Below are positions 12,611-22,820 of a stretch of DNA of 64,000 nt, piece by piece. Location: positions 41,732,210 through 41,796,209 of the forward strand of contig OU342633.1 in the NCBI GenBank assembly GCA_910589415.1, read 5' to 3'. The notes under the pieces were generated by a model. The model did no database searches, was not told the origin of the DNA, and was given only the letters and a program-made list of their open reading frames with translations. How positions within the stretch are numbered: the stretch's first letter is position 1; each line of letters begins with the position of its first letter. This DNA comes from Malachius bipustulatus (Eukaryota > Arthropoda > Insecta > Coleoptera > Melyridae). Both the position numbers and the translations under genes were made by a program.

Positions 12611-13616
12611 CAGTGTTGCCAGATTCAGCAGTTGCATTTTTACAATAATATTATATTTATATATTTTTTAATAAAGATGGCCTGAAACTGACCATGCAGA
12701 ATTTGACAAAACAGGTCATTGCTAGGTTCTCTTTCCCCTGAAATTTACTACTTGTATAGGTATGCATTTTTCATTTATACAGGGTGATCCCGAAATGGCG
12801 GACACGGACAGCACCACAGCATCCATTGTGGATTAAGGATTCTAAGTTTTATTTACTGTTTTCTCCAGTATGGCTCCCTTAAGAAGATATGACCACTTTT
12901 GTGATAAAAAAAGTCACAACACTGCACTATCCTTCTTAAGGAAAAAATAATGTGTAGGTCTACAATAATACCCAGATAGATATTACCATGGAAACATATG
13001 AAATGGAAAGTTCAACAATGTTCAAAACAATAATCGTTGCGGGGAAACATATCCGATAATATTATTCAAAATCTATTTTAGTTGCATTGTTGAGCTCGAA
13101 TTTGAACAACGATGCCACATTGAAAAATGTTGTTGAACTCAGGGAATAGGTAAACTTTGAATGCCTGTAATTCCGTTCCCGATAATAATAAAAATGAAAA
13201 GCAAACACTATTGCAATTAGTTATGTCAAATCATGTGCCTTTGCTTGTGGAGGTTGTTTAAAGTTGACTGCCATTTTTATTTAAATTTTCAAAAAAGGAC
13301 CCCCTATATCTCGGTAACGAAGCCGAGGAAACCATTTTTGTTTTAAATTTACAGTCTTTCTGAACATCCTCTACAACACCCTGTATACCGTGTCCGCCAT
13401 TTCGGGATCACCCTGTATAATTTTATCGATTATTTTATAATATTTTACATTTCTTTGCTCATTTTCTTGAAATATCTGGGTAATACTTTACAATGACCAA
13501 TAACCTGACTAATACCAGTTTCCATGTTCATATCTCCATTATTAAGTAAAATTGGTACCTAAGTAATCTAAGTATCGTAAAATCAGCACCTCGATCAGTG
13601 CAATGTGGCAACACTG
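12611..13616. repeat. Foldback element, CAGTGTTGCCA ends, split by a nested MITE
   Basis: CAGTGTTGCCA (12,611-12,621) is the exact inverse of TGGCAACACTG (13,606-13,616). Pairing continues more weakly inward, for example CAGGTCATTG on the left against CAATGACCAATAACCTG on the right. The middle is occupied by a second, better preserved element at 12,776-13,419. The left inner arm (CATTG with CCCCTGAAATTT) also resembles sequence near 14,045-14,075, implying a related repeat next door. Confidence 0.5.
12776..13419. repeat. MITE with 32 bp TATACAGGGTGATCCC inverted ends
   Basis: The first 32 bases (TATACAGGGTGATCCCGAAA then TGGCGGACACGG) are exactly inverted at the right end (13,388-13,419). 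The right end carries an additional inner copy of CACCCTGTATA near 13,377. About 580 bp of non-coding DNA lies between. It sits inside the CAGTGTTGCCA foldback, so it inserted later. TA or TATA is a possible target duplication. Confidence 0.75.
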
Positions 13617-14758
13617 TTATATTCCTTTTGAATCCCTTTTGAATTCCTTTTCAACCAATTACAATTAATTATTTTTGAAGCCTGCTAGCTGAGAAGTTGC
13701 AACCCAATTGAAATGGGGCAAAAATTCACGTCGATGAAAGCTTTTTGGTGGTCGTTTTTTACTTTCAATGTCAAAGTTTCTTTTTATCAAAAATGCTGAT
13801 GTTCAATGTGATTTTTTACTCTATTCTAAGGGGCTGTAACTTAAGTAAGGGGGGGCTGGAAAGGAAAATATATTTTTATGACCCCCACCCCCCTTAGATG
13901 TTCAAATTAACGAATGGATTGCTATGTAAATCTGCCGGTCAACTCAATCGGCCATTTGGGTAGGTATGTGAACCCTTCTAGACTGGATATGGTTGCGCTT
14001 TAACGACGAAAATTCCCCTCCATTAGCCCCCTCCACTAAGCAGACCATTGTTAGTTTTATTCCCCTGAAATTTCAAGAAAATGAAAGAAGAAAAGTAAAA
14101 TATAAAATATAGAAGGTAAAGAAAAAGCCGTAAGTAAAGGTAGTAAATTTTAAGGGAAAAAAACTTAACAATGACCAATGGACTTGGTGGAGGGGGGCTA
14201 TAGTGCTAGAGTAGGGGAATTCTGATCGCTAAAGCACAATCTTACCCTCTACTGTTTCATGAAAAAATTATTGTTTCAAGACTTTTTCCGAGTTTTTTTT
14301 TCTAAAACGACTCGAAATAAAAAAATGACAATTAAAAAAGAAATTATGATATTATGATCATGAGAGTCTCGATGGTAGTGATTGTTGACTGTCAATGTGT
14401 CAAAATTTCTTTTTTAAGTCCTTCAAAAAATGTGTGAATGTGTTTTCTTTTAATGGACGTAAGAGGAGGCTCGAAAAAATAATTTTACCCCCTCCTTTTT
14501 GTGCTTATAAGTTGACGGAGAAATTTCCGTGACCGTTTCTATAAAGAAGGTATTAAAAAAAAACGCATTGAAGGATGACGTTTCCTAAATTCCCTAAACC
14601 GCCAACCTTTAGTTTTGATTGCTACCTCATTTTTCTGGAAAACGACGATTTTGAGGTTGACAAACTCTCAACAATTGTGCGCTCTGGTTTGAAAAAATGA
14701 AAAAATTATTGACAAGTAGTTTTGTGCACAATAATTAACATGAATTTATTTATTGGTA
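13617..14758. repeat. Diverged repeat block with inverted and direct pairs
   Basis: About 13,988-14,080 (TTCCCCTCCATTAGCCCCCT, then CCCCTGAAATTT) is roughly inverted at about 14,145-14,260 (GGAGGGGGGCTATAGTGC, GGGGAATTCTGATCGCTAAA). Outside it, 13,750-13,905 and 14,370-14,510 look like diverged direct copies sharing TGTCAATG or CAATGTCAAA and a C-run ending. No open frame is supported. Old, decayed element DNA. Confidence 0.4.
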
Positions 14759-14996
14759 CTGCCGTTCCAAAGGGGGTAAGTGCCAAAATCATCTTTCAGA
14801 GATATTTATGAAATTGTTAAAAATAGCCACGTGTGCGTTTGTTTGACGTTCGCTAAACATTGTTAGAATTAATTCAAGGCACTTGTCCCCTTTATAGGAA
14901 CACGGCAATTATACTTATACAACGAGTTATAAGCTATTTGATGCAAAAATACGTGTTTTTAAAATTTTGGCACTTACCCCCTTTGCGGAACGGCAG
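14759..14996. repeat. MITE with CTGCCGTTCCAAAGGGGGTA ends
   Basis: The left end CTGCCGTTCCAAAGGGGGTA with AGTGCCAAAAT (14,759-14,789) is inverted at the right as ATTTTGGCACTTACCCCCTT with TGCGGAACGGCAG (14,964-14,996). The pairing differs by about two bases. The interior is non-coding. ATTGGTA occurs immediately left (14,752-14,758) and again at 15,008-15,014, eleven bases beyond the right end; this could be an imprecisely placed duplication or coincidence. Confidence 0.75.
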
Positions 14997-15848
14997 CGCT
15001 ATACATAATTGGTAAATGCCAAACACAAGACACGTGGTGAGATGCTTGAAAGTTGAAACGGACTCTGCTCTGACTCTGAAGCAAAACCAAGTGACTCAGC
15101 TCAACGCTTAGGAAATTGCAATTTTAGTACTCATGTCAACGCTACAGAATGACTTCTGACTGACTATGGAATGGAAGGTTACATCCAGATATAGGGCGAG
15201 CTACATCGGTCGTAAAAGATCGTCACCTTTAGCTCGTCTAATCAAGTTTAGCAACTTTGCCTTGACGCGTTCATCATAAAAACATCAGACAACTTTTTCA
15301 AGAACTGAAACTTCACTCTAAATATCCTGTCTAAGATTCAAATACCTCAACGAAGTTTGGAAAATCGAAGAAAATACGTTGTTTGAGCAGAGGGTTGTTG
15401 TAATGGACACCAGAACAATGGTAGGTATCTCAGATGAATCGATATTTGGATGGAATTAATCTTCATCCTGGAAGATTTTAAGAGTGTAAGTTCTACCTGG
15501 TATAGGTAGGTAAAGCGAAAAGAATGAAGCGCGAACCGGAAGTGCACAGCTAGAGATATTTATGGAGGAATCATATACTGGGCGGAACCCTGTCGAAAAC
15601 AATCTTCAGCCTGTACTATATTTGCCAAAGACGTTCGCCAAGTTTTTGGGGAAATTGTGTGACCAGAGAGAAACTTCCTACACCGCGCATGATGGTGTGT
15701 CCATATAATCGCGAACATCACAGCGTCAGCTTCTCTTCCAGGAACCAACATTGGAACCGTCCTCCAGAAAAGGATGTGGATCAAATTTAAATTTTTTAAA
15801 TGATTGCTCTCATTAATCTTATTTACTTATTTATTATATACTCTCATA
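14997..15848. other. Non-genic DNA with unassigned minus-strand open frames
   Basis: Minus-strand frames at 15,347-15,547 and 15,560-15,784 have somewhat higher GC than the surroundings. The 74-codon one includes WTHHHARCRKFLSGHT. I do not recognise a family. They could be relics of a retroelement or chance. Confidence 0.3.
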
Positions 15849-16780
15849 TCCTAAACCATTGAAGATACGAGGTCGGTTAAATTAGAGAAAAGTTGCGCTA
15901 TTTTGTGGCCTTCTCGAATCCGTCAAAACATGCAAGATACCTGTGACCGTTCCTGAAATATCCTGAAAAACTGAAAAATCGAGAAATCTTATTTTTGCCA
16001 TATCTTTCTTAGAATTGGAAATTAATAATTAATTTTTCGTTGGCTTACATATTATAAGCCGTTAATATGAGCTATTAATCAGACGTTTCAAAAAATTTCA
16101 AAGCCCACTAGATCCCAGAGTTTTCATACCCAACTTTCCTTTTTCTTATGGCCGCCATATTATTTTTTTATGTCGTTCGATAAGAAAAAAATAATGGAAA
16201 CCAAAAATTAATAAACTTGGAAAAATAATTTAAAAAATTTTTTGTTCTTCTTTTTTTTTACTAAAAAAAGACAACTTTTTAGACCGAATATCATAGAGAA
16301 ATTAACAAACTATAAGGCAAGCAGTATGACTTCATTCATATTGACCTATTTCAGCGAAAAATTTTCTGTTTTTCTTTGAAAAAAGAAGAAGAAAAATTTT
16401 CCAATTATTTTTTTCTGAAGTTTATCAATTTTTGGTTTCCATTATTTTTTTCTTATCGAACTACATAAAAAAATAATATGGCGGCCATAAGAAAAACAAA
16501 AGTTGGGTATGAAAACTCTGGGATCTAGTGGGCTTTGAAATTTTTTGAAACGTTAGATTAATAGCTCATAACGGCTTATGTAAGCCAACGAAAAATTAAT
16601 TATTAATTTTAAATAACAGAAAAGATATGACGGAAATAAGAAATCTGGATTTTTCAGTTTTTTCAGGATATTTCAGGAACGGTCATAGATATCTTGCATG
16701 TTTTGACGGATTCGAGATGGCCACAAAATAGCGCAACTTTTCGCTAATTCAACCGACCTCGTATCTTCAATGGTTTAGGA
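15849..16780. repeat. Large foldback element, arms about 350-410 bp
   Basis: TCCTAAACCATTGAAGATAC at the left end is inverted at 16,761-16,780. Pairing continues through GAGGTCGGTT, CGGTTCCTGAAATATCCTG-like sequence, ATGGCGGCCAT and TGGTTTCCATTATTTTTTTC toward a centre near 16,265-16,375. Non-coding. A diverged single arm of the same family lies at about 2100-2400. Such long arms with a short unique centre fit a foldback element rather than a short MITE. Confidence 0.75.
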
Positions 16781-17500
16781 GATCCCTGTAGTGGCCCTTT
16801 AAATAGTTCTAACCCTGTATATAATTTTGGAATAGACAGCTAAATGACAATACGCAATGTAAGTCACGATAAGTTTCCTTGCGCAGGAAGTATTTTGATC
16901 ATCTCTCTGTTCACACTCCTCAGGTGTGTTCTTGATTGAGGTATATGCTATATGGTATATGGTTGACTGATGAGATGAAAATATAGCGAAACGTCTATGT
17001 TTCTGTACTTTATTATCTATTAGACGTATTATATACCTAGACACTCCAATAAACTTCTCTCAAATTATTATTAAACGCAGACTTGTCAATCCGCATAATT
17101 ATTATTACCTAGTCCTAGTAGTTAGGTAGACGGGTATCCAATTAAATCCAATCCACCTTGTATACTTTAAAGTTTTGAAACCAATGAATATTTTCGGTGA
17201 AGCCACTGGTTCAACAACAACCGAGCATTTGAAGGTCAAGATCTCCAGTATGTTACCCTCCAGCGCTCGAGGTTACGAGCCTTTTATAAATCGATTGTTT
17301 TCATTCAGTTTGACTTTGAAAAAGTTACCTTTAATTAAAGGCATGCCTTAATTAAATTCGTTCGTTTCCTTACAGTGTCAGTGGGTAGGTAGTGGGCTGG
17401 TTAGGTACCTACCGATACACATTTCATGAAATTAGGTAATTTAGAATAGTCGGCTTTGGCCGATATAATTATTGTTATTAAGAACTGCAAACTGACACAA
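16781..17500. other. Non-genic DNA left of the Tc1/mariner-group transposon
   Basis: AT-rich sequence with several TAGGTA/TACCTA runs. No gene or element boundary could be supported; the 16,799-17,044 open frame is unrecognised. Confidence 0.45.
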
Positions 17501-20215
17501 CTATACTGAAGTTTCAGAATAGTAGGCACTAAGTTCTCGGAAGTGGTCGTGACGTATAAGCGCTCAGTTGGAGCATTCAGTGGCGGACGCAAAATATCAA
17601 AATAGGTTCAGACAATAATGAATTTATTGAGAAATATAATTGTAAACTTCCAAATAATATAGCATATAGTAAATAATATAGCATATAGCAAAAATAAAAA
17701 TAGCAAAGAAAATAGGAAAAAAATAGTACCTTAGTCATCGTCAGAAGAAAAATCGTCGGATGATGGACAACTATCCCGATCACCGTTATCGTTCAAGTTG
17801 ATAATTAATGGCTCAACCGAAACATCAACTATTGTGTCTAGATCCCACATTCTGTCTTCTTCTTTTGTAGTATGTCGGATGCAGTTTCTCCATGTTTCAG
17901 CCGTCACATCTCCTATTGCAGTAGCTAGCAGGCGTTTCACTTCATCCATCTTGAAGGTCACGTTTTGTTTCGCCACTTGGTTTTTTATTTGAGCCCAAAT
18001 AAGTTCTATAGGATTCAGTTCACAGTGGTAAGGAGGGAGGCGGTGTACAATGATGTTGCACTCGCGAGCCAATTCGTCGACAGCATATCTCTTAAAATGA
18101 GGTATTTGTGCCCTTGCGATGTTTAATAGTTGCACTTTTAACATGTTGTCATCAAATGGTATATTTCTTTGAGCCAGCCAGTTAATGATGTCACCTTTTC
18201 GCCATGCAGTTGTTGGCGATGGCTCCAATCGTCGACTATGGTAGGAAGCATTGTCCATTACCACGACCGAATTTGGCTCAAGGCTTGGTAAAATTTTTAA
18301 AAACCAGCTTTCGAATTTTTCCGCATCCATTTCCTCATGGTAGTCACTAGTTTTCTTCGATTCGAAAAGTAGCAATCCGTTTTCCAAAAAACCCGAATCA
18401 CTACCTATGTGAGTTATTATGAGCCTCCGCCCCTTGCCCGCTGGCGCTTTTAGTCCTGTGGAAAAACCTTCAAAAAAAGCTTGTCGACGGCTTGTTATTT
18501 CCAAATCTTGCCAAATTTTCGAAACAGTATGACCTTGATTCAGCCAAGTTTCGTCTAAGAAATATATTTTCTTCCCTTCACGACGATACTCTCGAATTTT
18601 TTGTAAATAATTTCTCCGCCACAAAATTATTTCTTCTCTTTCTATAAGAAGACTTTTTCTCTGCCTTTTCATATGCCTTATGTTCATTTGTCTTAATGTC
18701 CGCAATAAGACACGTCGCGATATTTTCGGCATTGCGTCATCCGAATTGATTTCGGCAGCGATTGCTTTTAATGTTGGAATTTCATTTCGGAAAAAGAACG
18801 AATGAAATTTTCTCCGAACGGCGTATTTTATGTCATCATCAATGTCAATGCGTTTTCTCCCCCTTGTTTCAATATTTTCAGCTACCTTTTCTGTTCCGCC
18901 TTTGGACTCTTTGAAAGTTTTCAAGATTCGGTGTACACTCCTAGTTGACACTTTGGTTAAATCACTACACAAAGCAACTACATCGTTTACCAACATACTT
19001 TGATTCCTTTCACGGAGTCCACAATACACGTTGTATATAATAGTTTTTTCTCCTGTAGATAAATTCGTACGACGACGTTTACTTTGGCTGCTCTCGCCTT
19101 CCATATTGCTCACAACTTTAAATTTAAACAGTATTTCACTTCGGCACTCAAAGAAGCTTGCTTCTTTCCCGTTTACACCACAGTGAGAACTGAGAAATAA
19201 GATTCAGACAGGAAATCTGATGAGCGACCCTTAAAGCAACCAAGCTATCCCCACTAATTATGCACTTTATTGTCGACCGGGTATGGGTTTTTCCGGGATG
19301 GTAATTCCGTAAATTTCTTATAGTTAAACTTTTTCTGTATCCTGGAACTCAGTTCATTCCCAAAACAGGAATCATTATTGTATTATTATTTTACCAAATA
19401 ATTAACTAATAACTAATTATTAACAAATTAGTAAGATATTGATTTTTTCTAGCTTGTATTTCTTAATTACTTCACAGATTGTCTATGAACAATATGAAAT
19501 ATTCAAAATTTTGTTGTTCCCGAGAGTCGAGAATCTTCTTCCCCCGGTAATATTAATTTTTCTTTTCTGACAACCAGAAAACAGAAAGAGAAAAATATAC
19601 AAGTCCCGATCGACATCCAATAACAGCCCAAAACAAACAACTTTTCTTTTTGTTCAGGTTATTCCACTGCCGCGAATTCTTTTTCATTCATTTTCATGCG
19701 TTTTTTAATTTTTGTGATGCTTCAATAATTCAGCAAATATAAACATAAAAATAAAATATTAAGGATTTAAAGGAGCGATAAATGTTATATTGCAGCCTCT
19801 CACGAAAATAGCATGAACGATACGCCACTGAATACGGAGCTGCCTTGGACGGACTGGCAGCATGCTCGATATATATCCATCTTACTTTACCTTACTGCAA
19901 GTTGGACCTGCTTATCCTTTGTACTTGTTGACACTGCTGTAATGTTGCCATATATTATATTTTAAGGGACCGAACCTCATTGAAATTCTACATCTTTTGC
20001 TATTAAATATCGATGTTGTGAAATTATTATAGCAGAAAAATTACTCAACAAATAAAACACAGTATTTTTTATCCTACAACCATTTACCTGCATGTGAATG
20101 ATAAAAATACAAAATGATAAAACACCAAGAATTAAAAGCTGGCAACAATGTGTTTACTTTAAGTCCGTAATATTTCTAAGAACTTAGTGCCTACTATTCT
20201 GAAACTTCAGTATAG
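17501..20215. mobile_element. Complete DD82E (Sailor-like) Tc1/mariner-group transposon
   Basis: CTATACTGAAGTTTCAGAAT plus 17 further bases (17,501-17,537) is repeated as an exact 37-base reverse complement at 20,179-20,215. If TA at 17,502-17,503 and 20,213-20,214 is the target duplication, as usual for this superfamily, the element itself is 17,504-20,212 (about 2.7 kb) and starts TACTGAAG. The inverted ends flank a single intact transposase gene on the minus strand. About 1.07 kb of non-coding DNA lies between the transposase start and the right end. Identical ends and an unbroken ORF point to a recent insertion. An 11 bp subterminal inverted pair (ATTCAGTGGCG at 17,575-17,585 against 19,823-19,833) may be an accessory binding site. 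Assignment to Sailor rests on the D-to-E spacing. Confidence 0.88.
17731..19113 (-). CDS. DD82E transposase (IS630-Tc1-mariner superfamily, Sailor-like)
   Basis: 460-residue intact ORF. Residues 1-25 are basic (KRRR). About residues 20-70 form a helix-turn-helix-like N-terminus, and RGRKR at 84-88 is a basic, AT-hook-like or nuclear-localisation motif. About 110-160 looks like a second HTH. The RNase-H-like DDE core follows: first Asp at 187 in IYFLDETW, second at 287 in VVVMDNASYH, and Glu at 370 in CELNPIELIW. Exactly 82 residues lie between the second Asp and the Glu, against 34-41 in common Tc1/mariner families. That long insertion is the defining feature of the group called Sailor. The C-terminus is acidic and serine-rich (SSDDFSSDDD). 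The enzyme should cut and paste its own element by binding the inverted ends. No frameshift or stop interrupts it and all three catalytic residues are present, so it may be active. Confidence 0.92.
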   Translation of the reverse strand: MSNMEGESSQSKRRRTNLSTGEKTIIYNVYCGLRERNQSMLVNDVVALCSDLTKVSTRSVHRILKTFKESKGGTEKVAENIETRGRKRIDIDDDIKYAVRRKFHSFFFRNEIPTLKAIAAEINSDDAMPKISRRVLLRTLRQMNIRHMKRQRKSLLIEREEIILWRRNYLQKIREYRREGKKIYFLDETWLNQGHTVSKIWQDLEITSRRQAFFEGFSTGLKAPAGKGRRLIITHIGSDSGFLENGLLLFESKKTSDYHEEMDAEKFESWFLKILPSLEPNSVVVMDNASYHSRRLEPSPTTAWRKGDIINWLAQRNIPFDDNMLKVQLLNIARAQIPHFKRYAVDELARECNIIVHRLPPYHCELNPIELIWAQIKNQVAKQNVTFKMDEVKRLLATAIGDVTAETWRNCIRHTTKEEDRMWDLDTIVDVSVEPLIINLNDNGDRDSCPSSDDFSSDDD

Positions 20216-20926
20216 AACCGATATACGGGTACAGGTACAAGGTATAGGTAGAAGACACAAAACAGAAAAAGAGGAAGTTCTATAGCATTATTAGCAAGAG
20301 TGTACGAGTAAGAGAGAAGAGAGAAACACATGGCGCTTTCTGCATGTGTTTGACGGCAAAGTAGGTACAGTCGTTCCAAAACTAGTTCCTCGCCTCACCA
20401 TTACACAAAAGAACAAACATAATACCTACCGAGGACCCAATCCCAAGGTACAGTCTCGTAAAAATAATAGATGGAAGTAGCTACCTACCCTATGTTTTTA
20501 CAATACAGTCAAATGTGTGCAAATATTATAACTACATACTTATATCAGTTGTTGTTTATTTGTACAAAATAGATAAGGATATAGGGGTAGGTAATGGCAT
20601 TAATTTCCTACCTCTATTACTTACCTTTCAGAAACATCTTATTACGTATAGGTATGCACATATTATAAATTTTATTTGATAAACATACCCAACTAAGCCT
20701 TTTAGATAAAGACACCATTTCGTACAGTCGCCCGTCACCATTCAAAAAAAAAACTACAATAAAAATACTCAAACAATAATACCTACTGACACATTATTAC
20801 AAAAATAACAACAATAATACCGAAACAAAAATAAGCGAACATGCTTGATTAGATGTGTTATAATAATTATATTATAGGGACACAAAAAAAAGTGTGGGGG
20901 AGGGGGATGGTGCCAAGAAATCACTC
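20216..20926 (-). other. Non-coding DNA, putative intron 1 of the minus-strand gene
   Basis: AT-rich sequence with TACCTA and AATAATACC runs and no supportable exon. If the exon at 20,929-21,017 is real, this is the 5' part of its first intron, beginning with the donor at 20,928. Confidence 0.35.
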
Positions 20927-20928
20927 AC

Positions 20929-21279
20929 CTAACAGGAGGCGGCGGTGGGAGAACCGGTGGCGGCACGTTGAAAGGAGCCGCGTACAAGCGAGGTCCAGTC
21001 GGACTCTCCAGGAACATTATCACAACAGCGTTATAAAAAAGTAAACAAACAGGATCTTAAATATTCCGGAAGACGAAACCAAGAAGCACTAATACCAATG
21101 ATGAAAGAACAGGGTGCAGTCATGAATAAGCGACCGCAACAATTGTTATTAACAAACAAACAAACACAACAGAAAAACGACGTAAGTTTCCAGTGGAAAA
21201 TAGTCAATCGCGCGCGTCACTCGTCGAAAGCACTAAAACTAAACACAGAAACAGATAGATAGACGCCGGTCGAATAACT
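20929..21279 (-). CDS. Putative first exon of a host gene (5'UTR plus 29 codons)
   Basis: Reading the minus strand, an ATG at 21,017-21,015 opens a proline-rich frame beginning MFLESPTGPRLYAAPFNV and ending in a run of prolines and valine. It stops at AG followed by the consensus donor GTGAGT (GT at 20,928-20,927). Coding length would be 89 nt, leaving an AG phase remainder. Upstream on the same strand is a leader of about 260 nt. TCAGT, the arthropod initiator motif, has its +1 A at 21,279; no TATA box is evident. The frame is GC-rich and made of codons unlike the AT-rich surroundings. No downstream exon is identified in the window, so the gene would continue beyond the left edge. I do not recognise the protein. 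Confidence 0.38.
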
Positions 21280-21700
21280 GACTGGAAAACTGGAACTGGA
21301 ATAGGTAATGGTGATGGTGGATATTTTCGAGTTGAGTAAGGCAGCGTAGAGGTGGTAGCGGCGGAGAACCGGCAACCCAGCGACCGGTAAGCGATTGCCG
21401 ATGCCGAAGCGCCAGCTGGTGCTGTAACGGGCGCCGGCGACGAAGAAGAAGAACGGCAAGAGGGGAGCCCGAGCCCGGTCGAAACGTTTTCGTTTTCGAA
21501 GTTCGAACTGCGAGCGAAGCGCGGAATGCCGGCACAGCTGGCGTTTCGTTGCGAGCTCCGCCGGTCTCCCGCTCACCGCCAAACCGTCATAAGTAGGGCC
21601 TTGGCGAGACCCCGCACGCCACGGAAGGAAGCGCCGCGGCGCTGTCATGTTGTCCGTTTTGTCCCCCGGGATTGTAAATTTTACTGTCATTCATTTAACC
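21279..21700 (-). promoter_or_regulatory. GC-rich, CpG-containing promoter-like region
   Basis: About 21,350-21,660 is strongly GC-rich with many CpG dinucleotides (CCGGCGACG, GCGAAGCGCGG, GCGCCGCGGCGC) in an otherwise AT-rich region. It lies directly upstream, on the minus strand, of the TCAGT initiator and the putative first exon. The composition also keeps long open frames on both strands (for example 157 codons at 21,217-21,690 minus). I consider these by-products of GC content because they show no family motif. Confidence 0.35.
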
Positions 21701-22299
21701 TCTTATTACGGCAATCGTTCCCAAAAAACAGTTTTAAGTACTCTTATTTCAGTGTAAATGTTTTTTTCTTATAATTGAAAATGCACATGCAGTGCAGGTA
21801 AATCCTTATGACGTTCTGAGGGCGGTGCATGAACTGAGATAGCGATTCACGTTCACTTTGAATAGTTGCAGGTTGTATTCCTCGGAAGTCGGAAAATCCT
21901 CTTGGAATGATATTCCAAAGTGACGCAGTTCTATATTATACATGAAAGAAGTCTGAAACAGGGTGGTACGAGGTGCAACTAACTGAACCTGATAAGGATG
22001 AGCTGTTGCGGCTCGGCCTGACCTTGTTCTAGGTGATTCTTCGATGAACGTGAGTATTTAATTTTTTTGTCAAATCCGGTTCCCTAATCAAGTGGATGGC
22101 TCTTTTCTGAATGGAGTCAACCACCTCCAACGATGCTCGTATTTGAGCTTTGTATAAGGGGAGACTGTTCAGGTGTGTACATTTTTTTGAGAAGCACTGA
22201 TGATGACTGCCTAGGTTTTTACTGCATTAAATTGAACTTGATGTCATTGTTATTAAGTATGGCAACTTGTTATCAGAAATTTGAGAAATCGCCGCTAAG
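21701..22299. other. Non-genic DNA flanking an RT relic
   Basis: No supported gene. The part near 21,960-22,140 has the look of decayed retroelement 3' sequence next to the RT relic that follows, but I cannot define it. Confidence 0.35.
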
Positions 22300-22820
22300 C
22301 ATGCACATTCCATCAAATTTATAAGGAAAGCATAAGACAGACCTGTTTGGGGGACTTGACGAGTAAACAACGACGCATGCTCAAATTTTGAACTTCTAAA
22401 AACGTGAAGACACTCATAAGCTCCTGAAAGCCTAACCAACAACAGCGAACAGAAAAAGTTTCAATGTTTCTTGAAAACGACAGCTCGCTATCGAAAAGAA
22501 CACCGAAACCCTGAAATTATTAGAACGATATAGAATTGTTTCAAAACTGTGTTGCTTTTCCAACTTTTTTTTTCCACACACTAGAATGAGGTCTTATAAA
22601 AAGGTTCACTATGATGTCATCTCCACAGACAAGCATGACAACTGAGACAACTGAGACATCATTTACAAAAACTATAAACAATATTGGTCCCAACAAGGAT
22701 CCCTGAGGAACACCAGGTGGTTCCCCGTGCAAACCATTGAGTAAGGATATTGCAAACAGCCGGTCAGATATGATCGTAATGGGCCCATGGTCCAGCCCAG
22801 CCTGTCAAAAGCTCCCATAT
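22300..22820 (-). pseudogene. Non-LTR retrotransposon reverse transcriptase relic
   Basis: On the minus strand, the RT motif GVPQGSLLGPILFIVFVNDV is encoded near 22,660-22,718, preceded by ISDRLFAISLLNG, which resembles the usual S-x-L-x-DR ... LNG run-up. Further along the same strand (about 22,455-22,510) comes GVLFDSELSFSRNIETF, the conserved post-catalytic LGVxxDxxLSF...HI block. Between them the YADD box is degraded (VCGDDIIV). The frame is broken, so this is a dead fragment. The combination suits the jockey/CR1-like clades, but the clade is not certain. No ends or target duplication were found. Confidence 0.7.

Noticed and set aside
21217..21690. 157-codon minus-strand ORF as a protein gene
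   Set aside because: Composition-driven: frames on both strands are open in this CpG-rich tract and no motif is seen. It more likely covers promoter and leader sequence.
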